This document shows, in pieces, positions 5,418 through 11,806 of a stretch of DNA of 11,806 bases (its first letter is position 1; the number at the start of each line of letters is the position of its first letter). The translations under genes were made by a program, and so were the position numbers. The notes under the pieces were generated by a model, which was not told where the DNA came from, did no database searches, and saw nothing but the letters and a program-made list of their open reading frames with translations. Origin of the DNA: Nitrospirota bacterium (GTDB taxonomy: Bacteria > Nitrospirota_A > Leptospirillia > Leptospirillales > Leptospirillaceae); NCBI GenBank assembly GCA_021795275.1, contig JAJYPO010000059.1:1-11806 (forward strand). Direction: 5' to 3'.

Positions 5418-8400
5418 CGGGCGGCGATCCCCTTCTCGACCTTCCCCTCTCCGGACTCCATCTGCTCGAAGCCTCTGCCGGAACCGGGAAGACGACGGCC
5501 CTGACCGGCCTCTTCCTTCGGGGCATCCTGGAAGGGATCAAGGTTGAGCGCATCCTCGTGGTCACCTTTACCGAGTCGGCGGCCGAAGAGGTTCGTGGGC
5601 GCATCCACGACATTCTGGTATCGGCCAGAAGACAGGCGATGGGAGAGCCGGATAAGGGAACGGCATCGCCCTTCCTCTCCCTGGTCCGCCCGGATCATGC
5701 CCGTTTTCTCACCCGGGCCCTCTTCGATTTCGACCGGTCAACGGTGACAACCATCCATGCTTTCTGCCGCCGCCTGCTCCGGGAATATGCCTTCGAGTTC
5801 ACGGCGCCCTTTTCCCTTGAGCTTGAAGGCAACCCCGGTGAGTCCAGGGGGCCGGCCTTCCGCGAGATCTGGCGGCGCCGCGTCTATCCCGAGCCTCCGG
5901 AGGTCGCCCTCCTGATCGCCTCCGTCTTTCCCGGGGGACCTGAGGATCTCGGCTCCCTGGTCTCCGATGCCGCCCTCTTTGCTGAGTCGGAGCGTGTGTT
6001 GTCCGGTTCGGTTCCAGAGACCGATGATTTTCCCATCGTGCGGGAGTCCTATCTTCGGGATCTTGCCCGCGTCCGCCGGATCTCTTCCGGACGGGGGGAG
6101 GAGGTCGGGCGTCTCTGGGAGGCGGGGGTCCTCCCGGCAAAGGCGGGTCCCGGGAAAAAGAGGAAAGATCCGACCGGAGAAAGAGAGGGGGCTCCTCTCC
6201 CCCTGATCCGGCGTCTCAAGGAACTTCTGGAGGGGGGCCCGGCGCTTCCCCCGGGCCTTGCTCCCATGGACGGGGAACTCAGGTCTGCCCTTTATCGGTT
6301 GCCTCCGGAAATCCGGGAGGAGTTCTCTCCCCTCCTTCGCCTTCTTGAGGGGGCGGGAGAGAGGGACCGGAGCCTCCGGAATTCTTTCAGGAGGGACCTT
6401 CTCTCCTATCTGAGGACGGAGGACCTTGCCGAGAGGGAAGGGCGGGGAAAGGAAACCTTCGACGACATGATCCTCCGGGTTCTGGAGGGCCTTCTTTCCG
6501 ATTCCTCCGGAGCCCTTTCGGCGAAGATCCGGACCCGCTTTCCGCTCGCCTTCGTCGATGAATTCCAGGATACGGACCTCGCGCAGTTCCGGATTTTCGA
6601 CCGGATCTACTGTCTGTCCTCCCCCTCCTCCGGAGGCCAGGGGGAGGGAGGGGCCCTCTTTCTTGTCGGCGATCCGAAACAGTCCATCTTCCGCTTTCGG
6701 GGGGCGGATATCTCGGCCTATCTCGAAGCCCGCCAGCGGGCAACCTCCCTTCCGGGAGCCTCCCTGATCGGGCTTTCCGTGAATTACCGGTCCGACCGGC
6801 GCCATGTGGAGGCGGTGAACCGCCTCTTCGCCCTTGTCCCGGATCCCTTCCGGACCGGGGGAGCCATCCTCTATGAACCGGTCCGTCCCAGCCACGAGGG
6901 CCCGTCCCGATTCCGGGATCCCCTGGCGGAACAGGGGGGGGAGGCCGTCCCGATCCTTCTCGAACCGGGCGGGGAAGGGGAGAGACTCGACGATTTTGCC
7001 AAGGGCTGTGGCCGGGAGATATCCCGCCTGCTCGGCGGGGGACCCACCATTGACGGCCGTCCGGTGCGTCCGGAGGATATTGCCGTTCTCGTCCGTCAGC
7101 ACTCCCACGGCAAAAAGGTCCAGGAGGCGCTGGAGGATCGGGGGATCCCTTCCGTCTCCTACGGGTCGGGAAGCGTTCTCGAAACGGATGAGGCCTTCGA
7201 CCTCGAAATGCTCCTCCTGTCGCTTGCCTCCCCCGATGACCGGCGTCAGGCCCGCCTGGTCTTCGCCTCCCGCTTCTTCGGGACGACCGCGGCACAGCTT
7301 CGGGAGATCGAAGAGTCCCAGGAGCTCTGGAACAGGAGGGTCGACCCCTTTTTCCGGGCGGCCCTCCTGTGGGAGAAGGGGGGAGCGATGGGAACGCTCC
7401 GAAGCTTCTTTCTCGATCAGGGAATCTTTTCGAGGCTTCTTGCCGGCCGGGGAGGAAGGAGGCGCATCACCCATCTCTTTCATCTCTTCGAATTTCTGGA
7501 GGAGCTGGGACGGGACAGACCGCCGCTTGTCCTCCTGGTTGACCGCTACCTTTCGGCCCGCAGGGAGGCCGCCGGGAAAAAAGACGACAAAAATGCCCCC
7601 CGTCTCGACACCTTCGAGGGGAGGGTCAGGATCCTGACCCTCCACAAGGCCAAAGGGATGGAGTTCCCGATCGTCATCCTTCCCTTCGGCCTTTCCTCAC
7701 AGCTCGAAAGGGAGGATGACGCGGGCCTGGAGGAGCCAGGGGAGGAGGCGGAGGAGATGCGGCTCCTCTATGTCGCCCTGACGCGCGCCGTTCACCGGAC
7801 TGTCATCATGATCCCGTCCCTGACCTCGCGACAATCGGCGTTGGGGCACCTCTTCGGACTCTCCCCGGAGGTCAGAAAGGGGAAAAAGGCCTTCGCGGAC
7901 TTTCGGGAGAAGGTCGGCTCCCTCCTCGAGGGGGATCCCCCCCTCTTCGCCCCCGTTCCGGAATGGGAGTCCTTCCCGCCCATGATCCCGTCCATCCCCG
8001 CTTCTGTCCCGGATCTCGCCCCGCTCAAACCCCTGCCCCCGATCCCCTCCCCGAAAAGGACCGAAAGCTTTTCCTCCCTCCTCCGGCGCTCCCTCGAGCA
8101 TCCGGCCCCGGGGGAGGAGAGGGGAAGTCTCCGCGCCGAGGACGAAGGCCAAGAGGAGCCTCCGGGGGAGGAGACCGGGGAGGAGACCCTGCCGGCCGGA
8201 CCCCTTTTCGGCTCCTATTTCCACCGGATCATGGAACATCTCGGCGGGGAAGGGGAGAACCCCTCCCCTCTCTCCGGACGCATATCCGAAGGCCTCCCGG
8301 AGCTCTGCCTTGGCGAACTGGGCCTCAACCGGGATCCTGCCTTCGCCTCCTGGCCCGAGGCGGTCCGTCCCCTGGTCGAGCGGACCCTGGCCACGGACCT

Positions 8401-8932
8401 GGGAGCGGGAATGGAAGGAGGGACGAACGAGGATCCCATGACCCTGGCCCGCGTCCTTTGCGGCGAGAGGGCGGTCGAGCGGGAATTCCTCCTTCCCGTC
8501 CGATCCCTTCTGGCCTCGCGTCTTGAGAAATGGCTTCTTCCCGATGGGCCGCGACTCTCCTTCGATCCGGTCACGGGGTCTTTAAGAGGGTTTGTCGACC
8601 TTTTCTTCCGGTACGGGGGGCGCTATTTTCTCCTGGACTACAAGACAAATCGCCTGAAAGCGCCTCCCGGAAGCGCGCCTTATGCCCCGGACAACCTAGC
8701 CCGCACCATGGCCGCACACCGGTACGACCTTCAGGGGCTCATCTACATTCTGGCGATCCATCGCCTTCTCTCCTTTGCAAGACCCGAATACGACTATGGA
8801 CGGGATTTCGGGGGAGCGATCTTTCTGTTTGTCCGTGGGAGCGGGAGTCCCGGAGACGGAATCTGCCGGATCCGGCCCTCCCGTGAGGAGCTCGACTCCT
8901 TCGATGCTCTCCTGTCGGGGAGGAGGCCATGA
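5414..8932 (+). CDS. recB: RecBCD complex subunit RecB (3'-5' helicase and nuclease)
   Basis: 1172 residues (E. coli about 1180). SF1A UvrD/Rep-type translocase with a C-terminal nuclease; it unwinds from duplex ends, cuts both strands and loads RecA. Motifs in order: Walker A ASAGTGKT (20-27), VVTFTESAAEEVRGRI (49-64), TIHAFC (113-118), Walker B VDEFQDTD (381-388), GDPKQSIFRFRGAD (419-432), VNYRS (456-460), TLHKAKGMEF (742-751) and MRLLYVALTRA (782-792). A Glu/Gly/Pro-rich acidic linker (about 890-920) leads to the nuclease: H937 in YFHRIME, D1062 in GFVDLFF, D1075 and K1077 in LLDYKTN, and QGLIY (1107-1111), matching the E. coli His-Asp-Asp-Lys site. The start is GTG 5414, giving a GTGA overlap with the recC stop (translational coupling) behind AAGAGGGGG. 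The open frame extends upstream, but those codons lie inside recC and match nothing in RecB. All catalytic residues are present. Confidence 0.96.
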   Translation: MTGGDPLLDLPLSGLHLLEASAGTGKTTALTGLFLRGILEGIKVERILVVTFTESAAEEVRGRIHDILVSARRQAMGEPDKGTASPFLSLVRPDHARFLTRALFDFDRSTVTTIHAFCRRLLREYAFEFTAPFSLELEGNPGESRGPAFREIWRRRVYPEPPEVALLIASVFPGGPEDLGSLVSDAALFAESERVLSGSVPETDDFPIVRESYLRDLARVRRISSGRGEEVGRLWEAGVLPAKAGPGKKRKDPTGEREGAPLPLIRRLKELLEGGPALPPGLAPMDGELRSALYRLPPEIREEFSPLLRLLEGAGERDRSLRNSFRRDLLSYLRTEDLAEREGRGKETFDDMILRVLEGLLSDSSGALSAKIRTRFPLAFVDEFQDTDLAQFRIFDRIYCLSSPSSGGQGEGGALFLVGDPKQSIFRFRGADISAYLEARQRATSLPGASLIGLSVNYRSDRRHVEAVNRLFALVPDPFRTGGAILYEPVRPSHEGPSRFRDPLAEQGGEAVPILLEPGGEGERLDDFAKGCGREISRLLGGGPTIDGRPVRPEDIAVLVRQHSHGKKVQEALEDRGIPSVSYGSGSVLETDEAFDLEMLLLSLASPDDRRQARLVFASRFFGTTAAQLREIEESQELWNRRVDPFFRAALLWEKGGAMGTLRSFFLDQGIFSRLLAGRGGRRRITHLFHLFEFLEELGRDRPPLVLLVDRYLSARREAAGKKDDKNAPRLDTFEGRVRILTLHKAKGMEFPIVILPFGLSSQLEREDDAGLEEPGEEAEEMRLLYVALTRAVHRTVIMIPSLTSRQSALGHLFGLSPEVRKGKKAFADFREKVGSLLEGDPPLFAPVPEWESFPPMIPSIPASVPDLAPLKPLPPIPSPKRTESFSSLLRRSLEHPAPGEERGSLRAEDEGQEEPPGEETGEETLPAGPLFGSYFHRIMEHLGGEGENPSPLSGRISEGLPELCLGELGLNRDPAFASWPEAVRPLVERTLATDLGAGMEGGTNEDPMTLARVLCGERAVEREFLLPVRSLLASRLEKWLLPDGPRLSFDPVTGSLRGFVDLFFRYGGRYFLLDYKTNRLKAPPGSAPYAPDNLARTMAAHRYDLQGLIYILAIHRLLSFARPEYDYGRDFGGAIFLFVRGSGSPGDGICRIRPSREELDSFDALLSGRRP

Positions 8933-10659
8933 GCGACGCCCGTCTCTTCTCGCGACTTCCCGGCCCCTGTGTCGTCTGGTTTGCCCGGGCCGTGGAACGG
9001 GGATTTCTCACCTCGGCCGACAGGGCCCTGGCCGCAACCCTTGCCGATCTGGCGGGAGGAATCCCCCCGGAAATCCTGGGGGTCTATGCCGTGTCGGCCG
9101 CGCTGACCAGCGCCGTCTCCCGGGAAGGGCACACCCTCCTCGATCTGGGAGCCGCCTCGGCGTCTCCGTATCTCGATGATCTTCCCGACTCCCTTCCGGC
9201 CCCTTCCCGCTGGCCGGGGATCCTTGCCCCGGTGGCGGGATCTCCGGAAGATCCGGGTCCGCTCATCCTGGACAAGGAAGGCCTCTATCTCTATCGATAC
9301 TACTGCGCGGAGGTCCGGGTGGCCGAGACAATCGGCCGTCGTCTCATCCGTGACCGCGGGGGCCCCTCCCTTCCGTCCGATCCCTCCCTTGTCGACCGCT
9401 TCTTTCCCCTGGCGGGGCCTCCCTCCGATCCCGTCAATGCCGGAAGGAGGGCGGCCATCGCCTCCCTTTCCCGATCCCTTCTCCTTCTGACGGGAGGCCC
9501 CGGAACCGGGAAAACCTGGACCGCCGCCAGGATTCTGGCACTCCACCGCGCCCTCTTCCCCCTGTCGAGGATCGTTGCGGCAGCTCCGACCGGGAAAGCG
9601 GCCTCCCGGATGGCGGAGGCCATAGCTCAGGCAGGTTTTCCCGGAGACCCCCCGCCCACGATGACGCTGCACCGTCTTTTGGGAGCGGGTCGCCACGGCT
9701 TCACCCGTGGCTCCGACAATCCCCTCGACTGGGATCTGGTCCTGGTCGATGAATTGTCCATGATCGATCTCTCGCTCATGGACCGTCTTCTCTCCGCCCT
9801 TCCCGAACGTTCAAGGCTCGTCCTGACAGGAGACCGCGACCAGTTGTCCTCTGTGGGGACCGGATCGGTCATGAGCGATCTATGCGCCACCCTCCAGGGG
9901 ACCGAGGGAAAGGGTCCGGAGGCCGGGGCCCTGACGGTTCTGACCCACAACTTCCGCCAGGCAGGCTCTCCGGGACTTGAGGCCTTTGGGGCAGCCGTCG
10001 CCTCCGGGGATGCCTCCCGGGCCTTTGACCTTCTCGAGGAGGGGAGAGAGGGACTCTCCTTTATTCCGGCCCTCCCCGAATCACCCCTTCCCCTGGGGGC
10101 GCTGAGGGACGGGTGGGACAAAGTCCTGGTCCCCCGGGAGGGGGAGGTCTCCCCCATCGGCCTTAACTCCTTCATGGCCCTGACCGCGCTTCGGGAAGGG
10201 CCGGTCGGGAGCCATGCCGTCAATCGCTCCTTTCATGCCCGCATGCGACGATATCGGGGCGGTGATTCCTTCCCCTCTCCGGTGATCATCCTTGAAAACA
10301 GCTACGAGACCGGCCTCATGAACGGAGATCTTGGCGTTCTTTACCAGTCTGCCCTCTTTGTCCAGAAAGGAAGCGGCTCCCTCTCCCTTCCGGAACGACT
10401 GGCCCCCGGGTGGGAGTATGCCTATGCGATGACCGTCCACAAGAGCCAGGGGTCGGAGTTCGATCATGTGCTCCTCCTTTTGGGGGGATTCGATCATCCT
10501 CTTCTGACCCGCTCCCTTCTTTACACCGGGGCCACCCGGGCAAAAAATCGCCTGACCGTCTGGGCCTCCAGGGCGATCCTGGAGAGGATGCTCCGTCGTC
10601 CACTTGAACGCCTGTCGGCCCTTTCCGAGCGTCTGGCGGACCGGATCTCCCGTTCGTAA
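8929..10659 (+). CDS. recD: RecBCD complex subunit RecD (5'-3' helicase)
   Basis: 576 residues, a little shorter than E. coli RecD (608). SF1B motor that travels on the 5' strand and permits nuclease action before Chi. Motifs: Walker A GGPGTGKT (189-196), APTGKAASRMAEA next, TLHRLLGAG, Walker B VDELSMID (273-280; the usual DEAS is DELS here), GDRDQLSSV (301-309), THNFRQ (339-344), MTVHKSQGSEFD (501-512) and LLYTGATRAKNRL (530-542). The N-terminal domain of about 150 residues is poorly conserved, as in the family; it includes the LILDKEGLYLYRYY strand segment seen in RecD rather than in RecD2 proteins. Start ATG 8929 overlaps the recB stop as ATGA, with GGGGAGGAGG immediately upstream. Last gene of the recCBD operon; no clear terminator hairpin follows. 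Placement after recC and recB confirms RecD over other SF1B helicases. Confidence 0.95.
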   Translation: MSDARLFSRLPGPCVVWFARAVERGFLTSADRALAATLADLAGGIPPEILGVYAVSAALTSAVSREGHTLLDLGAASASPYLDDLPDSLPAPSRWPGILAPVAGSPEDPGPLILDKEGLYLYRYYCAEVRVAETIGRRLIRDRGGPSLPSDPSLVDRFFPLAGPPSDPVNAGRRAAIASLSRSLLLLTGGPGTGKTWTAARILALHRALFPLSRIVAAAPTGKAASRMAEAIAQAGFPGDPPPTMTLHRLLGAGRHGFTRGSDNPLDWDLVLVDELSMIDLSLMDRLLSALPERSRLVLTGDRDQLSSVGTGSVMSDLCATLQGTEGKGPEAGALTVLTHNFRQAGSPGLEAFGAAVASGDASRAFDLLEEGREGLSFIPALPESPLPLGALRDGWDKVLVPREGEVSPIGLNSFMALTALREGPVGSHAVNRSFHARMRRYRGGDSFPSPVIILENSYETGLMNGDLGVLYQSALFVQKGSGSLSLPERLAPGWEYAYAMTVHKSQGSEFDHVLLLLGGFDHPLLTRSLLYTGATRAKNRLTVWASRAILERMLRRPLERLSALSERLADRISRS

Positions 10660-10750
10660 TCCTTCCGTGTCGTCTTTGCTATATCCCCCTCTGACGGCGC
10701 ATCCGCTTTTTCCAAAAAACCCTTCCAGACAGGTTCCAGTATTATCCTGA

Positions 10751-10872
10751 AATAAATATATCAATGCTGATGCCGAGATTTACAAATAAAAATCAAAAAT
10801 ATAAATTTTACAATTAATTAATTTTATTATAATATAAAAAATTATTTATTTAACAAATATTTATATATGTTA
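10751..10872. other. Extreme AT-rich tract in the recD-regulator intergenic region
   Basis: Between recD and the next gene (10660-10906) base composition falls sharply: 10781-10870 contains only 5 G or C in 90 bases, while both flanks are GC-rich. The tract has A-runs and T-runs and short palindromes (ATTAATTAAT, ATTATAAT, AAATATTT), and ends directly at a TTGACA -35 element. It could be an UP element, an easily melted or curved region, a xenogeneic-silencer target, or the edge of an inserted element. The first part of the gap (10660-10750) shows no gene and no strong terminator hairpin. Confidence 0.7.
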
Positions 10873-10900
10873 TTGACAAGCACCACAATAGTGTTAGAAT
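10873..10900 (+). promoter_or_regulatory. Strong sigma70-type promoter, predicted leaderless start
   Basis: TTGACA (10873-10878, perfect) and TAGAAT (10895-10900, 5/6) are 16 bp apart, directly downstream of the AT tract. Counting the last -10 base as -7 puts +1 at 10907, the A of the next gene's ATG. No Shine-Dalgarno stands before that ATG, in agreement with a leaderless mRNA. Confidence 0.75.
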
Positions 10901-10908
10901 GACACTAT
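10888..10908. promoter_or_regulatory. Putative operator overlapping the -10 and start codon
   Basis: ATAGTGT (10888-10894) and ACACTAT (10902-10908) are perfect inverted repeats seven bases apart. The central seven bases contain the -10 hexamer, and the right arm includes the first two bases of the ATG. Placement fits repression by a dimeric or tetrameric ribbon-helix-helix protein, most simply the product of the gene that starts here. Confidence 0.65.
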
Positions 10909-11092
10909 GAAAAGGATGACGCTGCGCATGAATGAAGGGCTTTACAGAATCATCAAGGAACGGGCCACGCGAGAGCACCGTTCGATTCATGCGGAGATCC
11001 TTGTCGTCCTTGAACGCTTCTTCGGCAGGGGACGGGGGGAAGAGATCCTGGCGGAAGAGGAAGAGAAGGGATCCGAATCGACGGATCGCTAG
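10907..11092 (+). CDS. Arc-type ribbon-helix-helix DNA-binding protein
   Basis: 61 residues. A short N-terminal strand with alternating residues (RMTLRM, 3-8) is followed by helix A (about 9-24) and, after RS at 25-26, helix B (about 27-39, IHAEILVVLERFF). This is the Arc/MetJ/CopG-like fold, and the RSIHAEI turn is typical of Arc-family proteins. R3, T5 and R7 would face the DNA. The tail is acidic (EEILAEEEEKGSE), perhaps for partner contact. The likely role is transcriptional repressor of its own unit, given the inverted repeat over its promoter; an antitoxin role is possible, but the gene after it does not look like a toxin. Start ATG 10907 is predicted to be the first base of the mRNA; ATGs at 10916 and 10928 would damage the strand. 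First gene of a probable three-gene or longer unit. Confidence 0.8.
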   Translation: MKRMTLRMNEGLYRIIKERATREHRSIHAEILVVLERFFGRGRGEEILAEEEEKGSESTDR

Positions 11093-11149
11093 TCGGAAGG
11101 CCGGCGGGGGCCGGGAAGACAAACGGATGGCAAACGGAAAGGATCGACA

Positions 11150-11491
11150 ATGCTTGGTGACAAGGACATCAACAAGATTATCAACGCGGTCAAGGAGTAC
11201 AACGACCTCCTCGAGAAATCCTCGGTGGTCATGGACCGACTGGCCGAGACCAAGAAGCAGTGGGACGTCCTCCTCACCGACCGGGATGCCCTCCGGGCCG
11301 AGTCGGAACGGATGAACCGGTTCATTGCCCAGTTCAAGGAGGACTACCAGAACTTCCACGCCCGCGAATCCCAGTGGGTGAATTCGGTGGCAGATCTTCA
11401 TACCAAGCTTCAGTTCATGGTCGACGAACTCAACACCATTGTCAGCCACCACCGGAGAAATTCGGTCGAGGGAAGCGGCGTCATCCACTAA
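11150..11491 (+). CDS. Unknown coiled-coil protein
   Basis: 113 residues, not recognised. Nearly all of it (about 5-100) reads as charged helix with heptad-spaced Leu, Ile, Val and Met: KIINAVKEYNDLL, then VVMDRLAE, VLLTDRDALRAE, MNRFIAQF and LHTKLQFMVDELNTIV. It ends in a short flexible tail. No signal peptide, membrane segment, cysteine or enzyme motif is visible, so a cytoplasmic structural, scaffold or adaptor role is the most one can say. Start ATG 11150 has a strong Shine-Dalgarno AAAGGA (11138-11143, six bases away). It lies 57 bases after the ribbon-helix-helix gene and 45 before the next, with no terminator between, so the three are probably one operon. Composition is like the rest of the window. 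Confidence 0.75.
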   Translation: MLGDKDINKIINAVKEYNDLLEKSSVVMDRLAETKKQWDVLLTDRDALRAESERMNRFIAQFKEDYQNFHARESQWVNSVADLHTKLQFMVDELNTIVSHHRRNSVEGSGVIH

Positions 11492-11500
11492 CGCAGGAAA

Positions 11501-11520
11501 GGCTGACCAAAAGGTCAGCC
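11501..11520 (+). repeat. Perfect intercistronic hairpin abutting a Shine-Dalgarno
   Basis: GGCTGACC (11501-11508), loop AAAA, GGTCAGCC (11513-11520). No T-run follows; instead the Shine-Dalgarno AAGGAG of the next gene begins four bases later (11524). It may be a translational or mRNA-stability element, or a binding site for a dimeric protein at DNA level. Confidence 0.7.
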
Positions 11521-11536
11521 AACAAGGAGCGACACC

Positions 11537-11806
11537 ATGAGACACAAGACACTTTCAAGACCGATATTTCCGGATGACGATCTGATCCGAAAGACGGGCC
11601 ACGAGGACGGGCTGGCGGGGCTGCCTGCCGGAAGCAGCTATGAGCCCGGTCCCTTCGAGCGCTCGATCATTGCTGCCGGAGAATCCAAGATCAGCGAGAT
11701 CTATGCCCAGACAGCCCAGGAGCTTTACCGCCACGAGGGGAGGTCTTCGAACCTGGCCAATGCCTACGAGTCCAACCAGTACCGTCTGAAGGAGGTCCTG
11801 GGCCGA
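11537..11806 (+). CDS. Unknown protein, 5' part only
   Basis: ATG 11537 opens 90 codons with no stop before the window end, so the C-terminus is missing. The Shine-Dalgarno AAGGAG (11524-11529) stands seven bases upstream. I do not recognise the product. Residues 1-44 are Pro/Gly/Asp-rich and probably disordered (for example RPIFPDDDL and GLPAGSSYEPG). From about 45 onward the sequence looks helical and polar (ESKISEIYAQTAQELYRHE, then ANAYESNQYRLKEVLG). There is no signal peptide or membrane segment in the visible part. It is the third gene of the ribbon-helix-helix/coiled-coil unit and may work with the coiled-coil protein, but only position supports that. Confidence 0.7.
   Translation, partial: MRHKTLSRPIFPDDDLIRKTGHEDGLAGLPAGSSYEPGPFERSIIAAGESKISEIYAQTAQELYRHEGRSSNLANAYESNQYRLKEVLGR

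Noticed and set aside
5738..7645. 635-codon open frame on the minus strand opposite recB
   Set aside because: Shadow of recB produced by GC-rich codon bias. The plus frame holds all RecB helicase motifs, while the minus product is Pro/Gly/Arg-rich and matches nothing.
10660..10750. Terminator after recD
   Set aside because: No stem of useful length followed by a T-run was found on the plus strand.
10740..10870. AT tract as a replication origin with DnaA boxes
   Set aside because: Only one loose DnaA-box-like match (TTATCCTGA) and no repeat series or iterons, so there is no support beyond base composition.
1..11806. CRISPR arrays, tRNA or rRNA genes, insertion sequences
   Set aside because: No repeat-spacer pattern, tRNA-like cloverleaf, rRNA sequence or transposase was recognised on either strand.

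Overview
The window is high-GC, tightly coded bacterial DNA. The two genes at the left belong to a small family resembling the CO-dehydrogenase/acetyl-CoA-synthase 'beta subunit' family. From memory, such proteins occur as the fifth (epsilon) subunit of the five-subunit pyruvate or 2-oxoglutarate:ferredoxin oxidoreductases of reductive-TCA autotrophs (Hydrogenobacter/Aquifex and Nitrospirota such as Leptospirillum and Nitrospira). With the codon style and the recCBD locus, this makes a Leptospirillum-like Nitrospirota chromosome my best guess. That is inference; no rRNA or other marker gene is present.

Layout. Positions 1-167: possible divergent gene start at the edge, then a good sigma70-type promoter (85-114) followed by a perfect 14-bp palindrome (126-139). 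Positions 168-1783: three plus-strand genes, namely two tandem paralogous oxidoreductase-subunit genes flanking a small unknown gene, ending in a clear rho-independent terminator (1812-1845). Positions 2052-10659: a compact recC-recB-recD operon with 4-bp stop/start overlaps (GTGA and ATGA), encoding a complete RecBCD helicase-nuclease. RecB has all helicase motifs and the nuclease site, RecD has all SF1B motifs, and RecC has the expected conserved blocks. Positions 10660-10906: intergenic, with an extreme AT tract (5 G/C in the 90 bases 10781-10870). Positions 10907-11806: a new transcription unit with a ribbon-helix-helix (Arc-type) regulator, a coiled-coil protein and the start of a third unknown gene that runs off the window.

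How the parts work together. RecC, RecB and RecD form one cytoplasmic complex that processes double-strand DNA ends and hands them to RecA; it also degrades foreign linear DNA. The left cluster probably serves central carbon fixation. The right module looks accessory: its promoter (TTGACA-N16-TAGAAT) places the transcription start on the A of the regulator's ATG, and a perfect 7-bp inverted repeat lies over the -10 and the start codon. This suggests a leaderless, autorepressed regulator. The two genes after it have good Shine-Dalgarno sites, and the third is preceded by a perfect hairpin abutting its Shine-Dalgarno. The right module is the part of the window most likely to belong to something undescribed, but it is cut by the window end.
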